Assembly (NCBI GenBank): GCA_934454035.1
Contig: CAKSFY010000031.1
Location: forward strand, 1-21,010
From: an uncultured Clostridia bacterium
GTDB lineage: Bacteria; Bacillota; Clostridia; UBA1381
Length of the DNA: 21,010 bases
Direction of reading: 5' to 3'
Position 1 is the stretch's first letter; each line of letters starts with the position of its first letter. Below, in pieces: positions 20,962 through 21,010 of the stretch. Made by a program: the position numbers and the translations under genes. The notes under the pieces were generated by a model. The model searched no databases and was not told the origin of the DNA. It saw only the letters and a program-made list of their open reading frames with translations.

Positions 20962-21010
20962 ATGAAAAAGAAATTCTTTGTGGTAATTGCAATTATAGTT
21001 GTTTTAGTAA
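20962..21010 (+). CDS. Start of a membrane or secreted protein gene (5' part only)
   Basis: From the ATG at 20962, with AAAGGAG upstream, 16 codons are open to the window edge: MKKKFFVVIAIIVVLV. Three lysines followed by a hydrophobic stretch indicate a signal peptide or an N-terminal membrane anchor. Nothing more can be said about the function. It has its own promoter after the lysS terminators, so it starts a new transcription unit. Confidence 0.72.
   Translation, partial: MKKKFFVVIAIIVVLV

Noticed and set aside
1..21010. CRISPR arrays, tRNA and rRNA genes
   Set aside because: I looked for regularly spaced repeats and for tRNA-like T-arm (GGTTCGAATCC-like) signals and saw none. The absence of a tRNA gene also argues that the element uses guaA or a site beside it rather than a tRNA.

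Overview
The window looks like chromosomal DNA of a low-to-moderate G+C anaerobic Firmicute, probably a gut Clostridia member. The grounds are the AT-rich promoters with consensus -35/-10 boxes, GGAGG-type ribosome sites, and a polyamine operon of the carboxyspermidine type known from gut clostridia. An integrated mobile element occupies the left end. I cannot name the species from sequence alone. Region 1 (1 to about 6280) is the right-hand part of an integrative mobilizable element (IME); its left end lies outside the window. Read leftward from its right end it carries an XRE regulator (plus strand), a divergent promoter/operator region, a small excisionase-like gene, a tyrosine integrase, a MobC-like protein, a RepA-type AAA helicase, a small 'complexin-like' protein, a candidate oriT, a MobV (Pre/Mob) relaxase and TnpV. 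At the edge there is a small HTH gene followed by the first 44 codons of a DNA methyltransferase with the TSPPYNV motif, so the cargo probably includes a restriction-modification system. No conjugation (type IV secretion) genes are visible, so it would need a helper element to transfer. Region 2 (about 6280 to 9965) is a leftward chromosomal cluster: metA (homoserine acyltransferase), rsmA/ksgA (16S rRNA dimethylase), a small XRE regulator and guaA (GMP synthase). The IME sits immediately beyond the 3' end of guaA, a known integration target for genomic islands. A tandem 11-bp repeat between the element's terminator and guaA is a good candidate for integrase arm-binding sites. Region 3 (about 10000 to 10816) holds a ClpP/TepA-like serine peptidase, divergent from metA. 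Region 4 (10875 to 17705) is a compact polyamine operon: speA, speE-like, carboxyspermidine dehydrogenase, carboxyspermidine decarboxylase (nspC), aguA and aguB. Together these can take arginine through agmatine and N-carbamoylputrescine to putrescine, then to spermidine using aspartate semialdehyde. The SpeE-like protein has no obvious place in that route, because classical SpeE needs decarboxylated SAM and no speD is present here. Its active-site segments are also atypical, which makes it the most interesting enzyme-level question in the window. Region 5 (17725 to 21010) has a PHP-domain phosphoesterase, a lipoprotein of unknown function, lysS with two tandem terminators, and the first 16 codons of a gene for a membrane or secreted protein.
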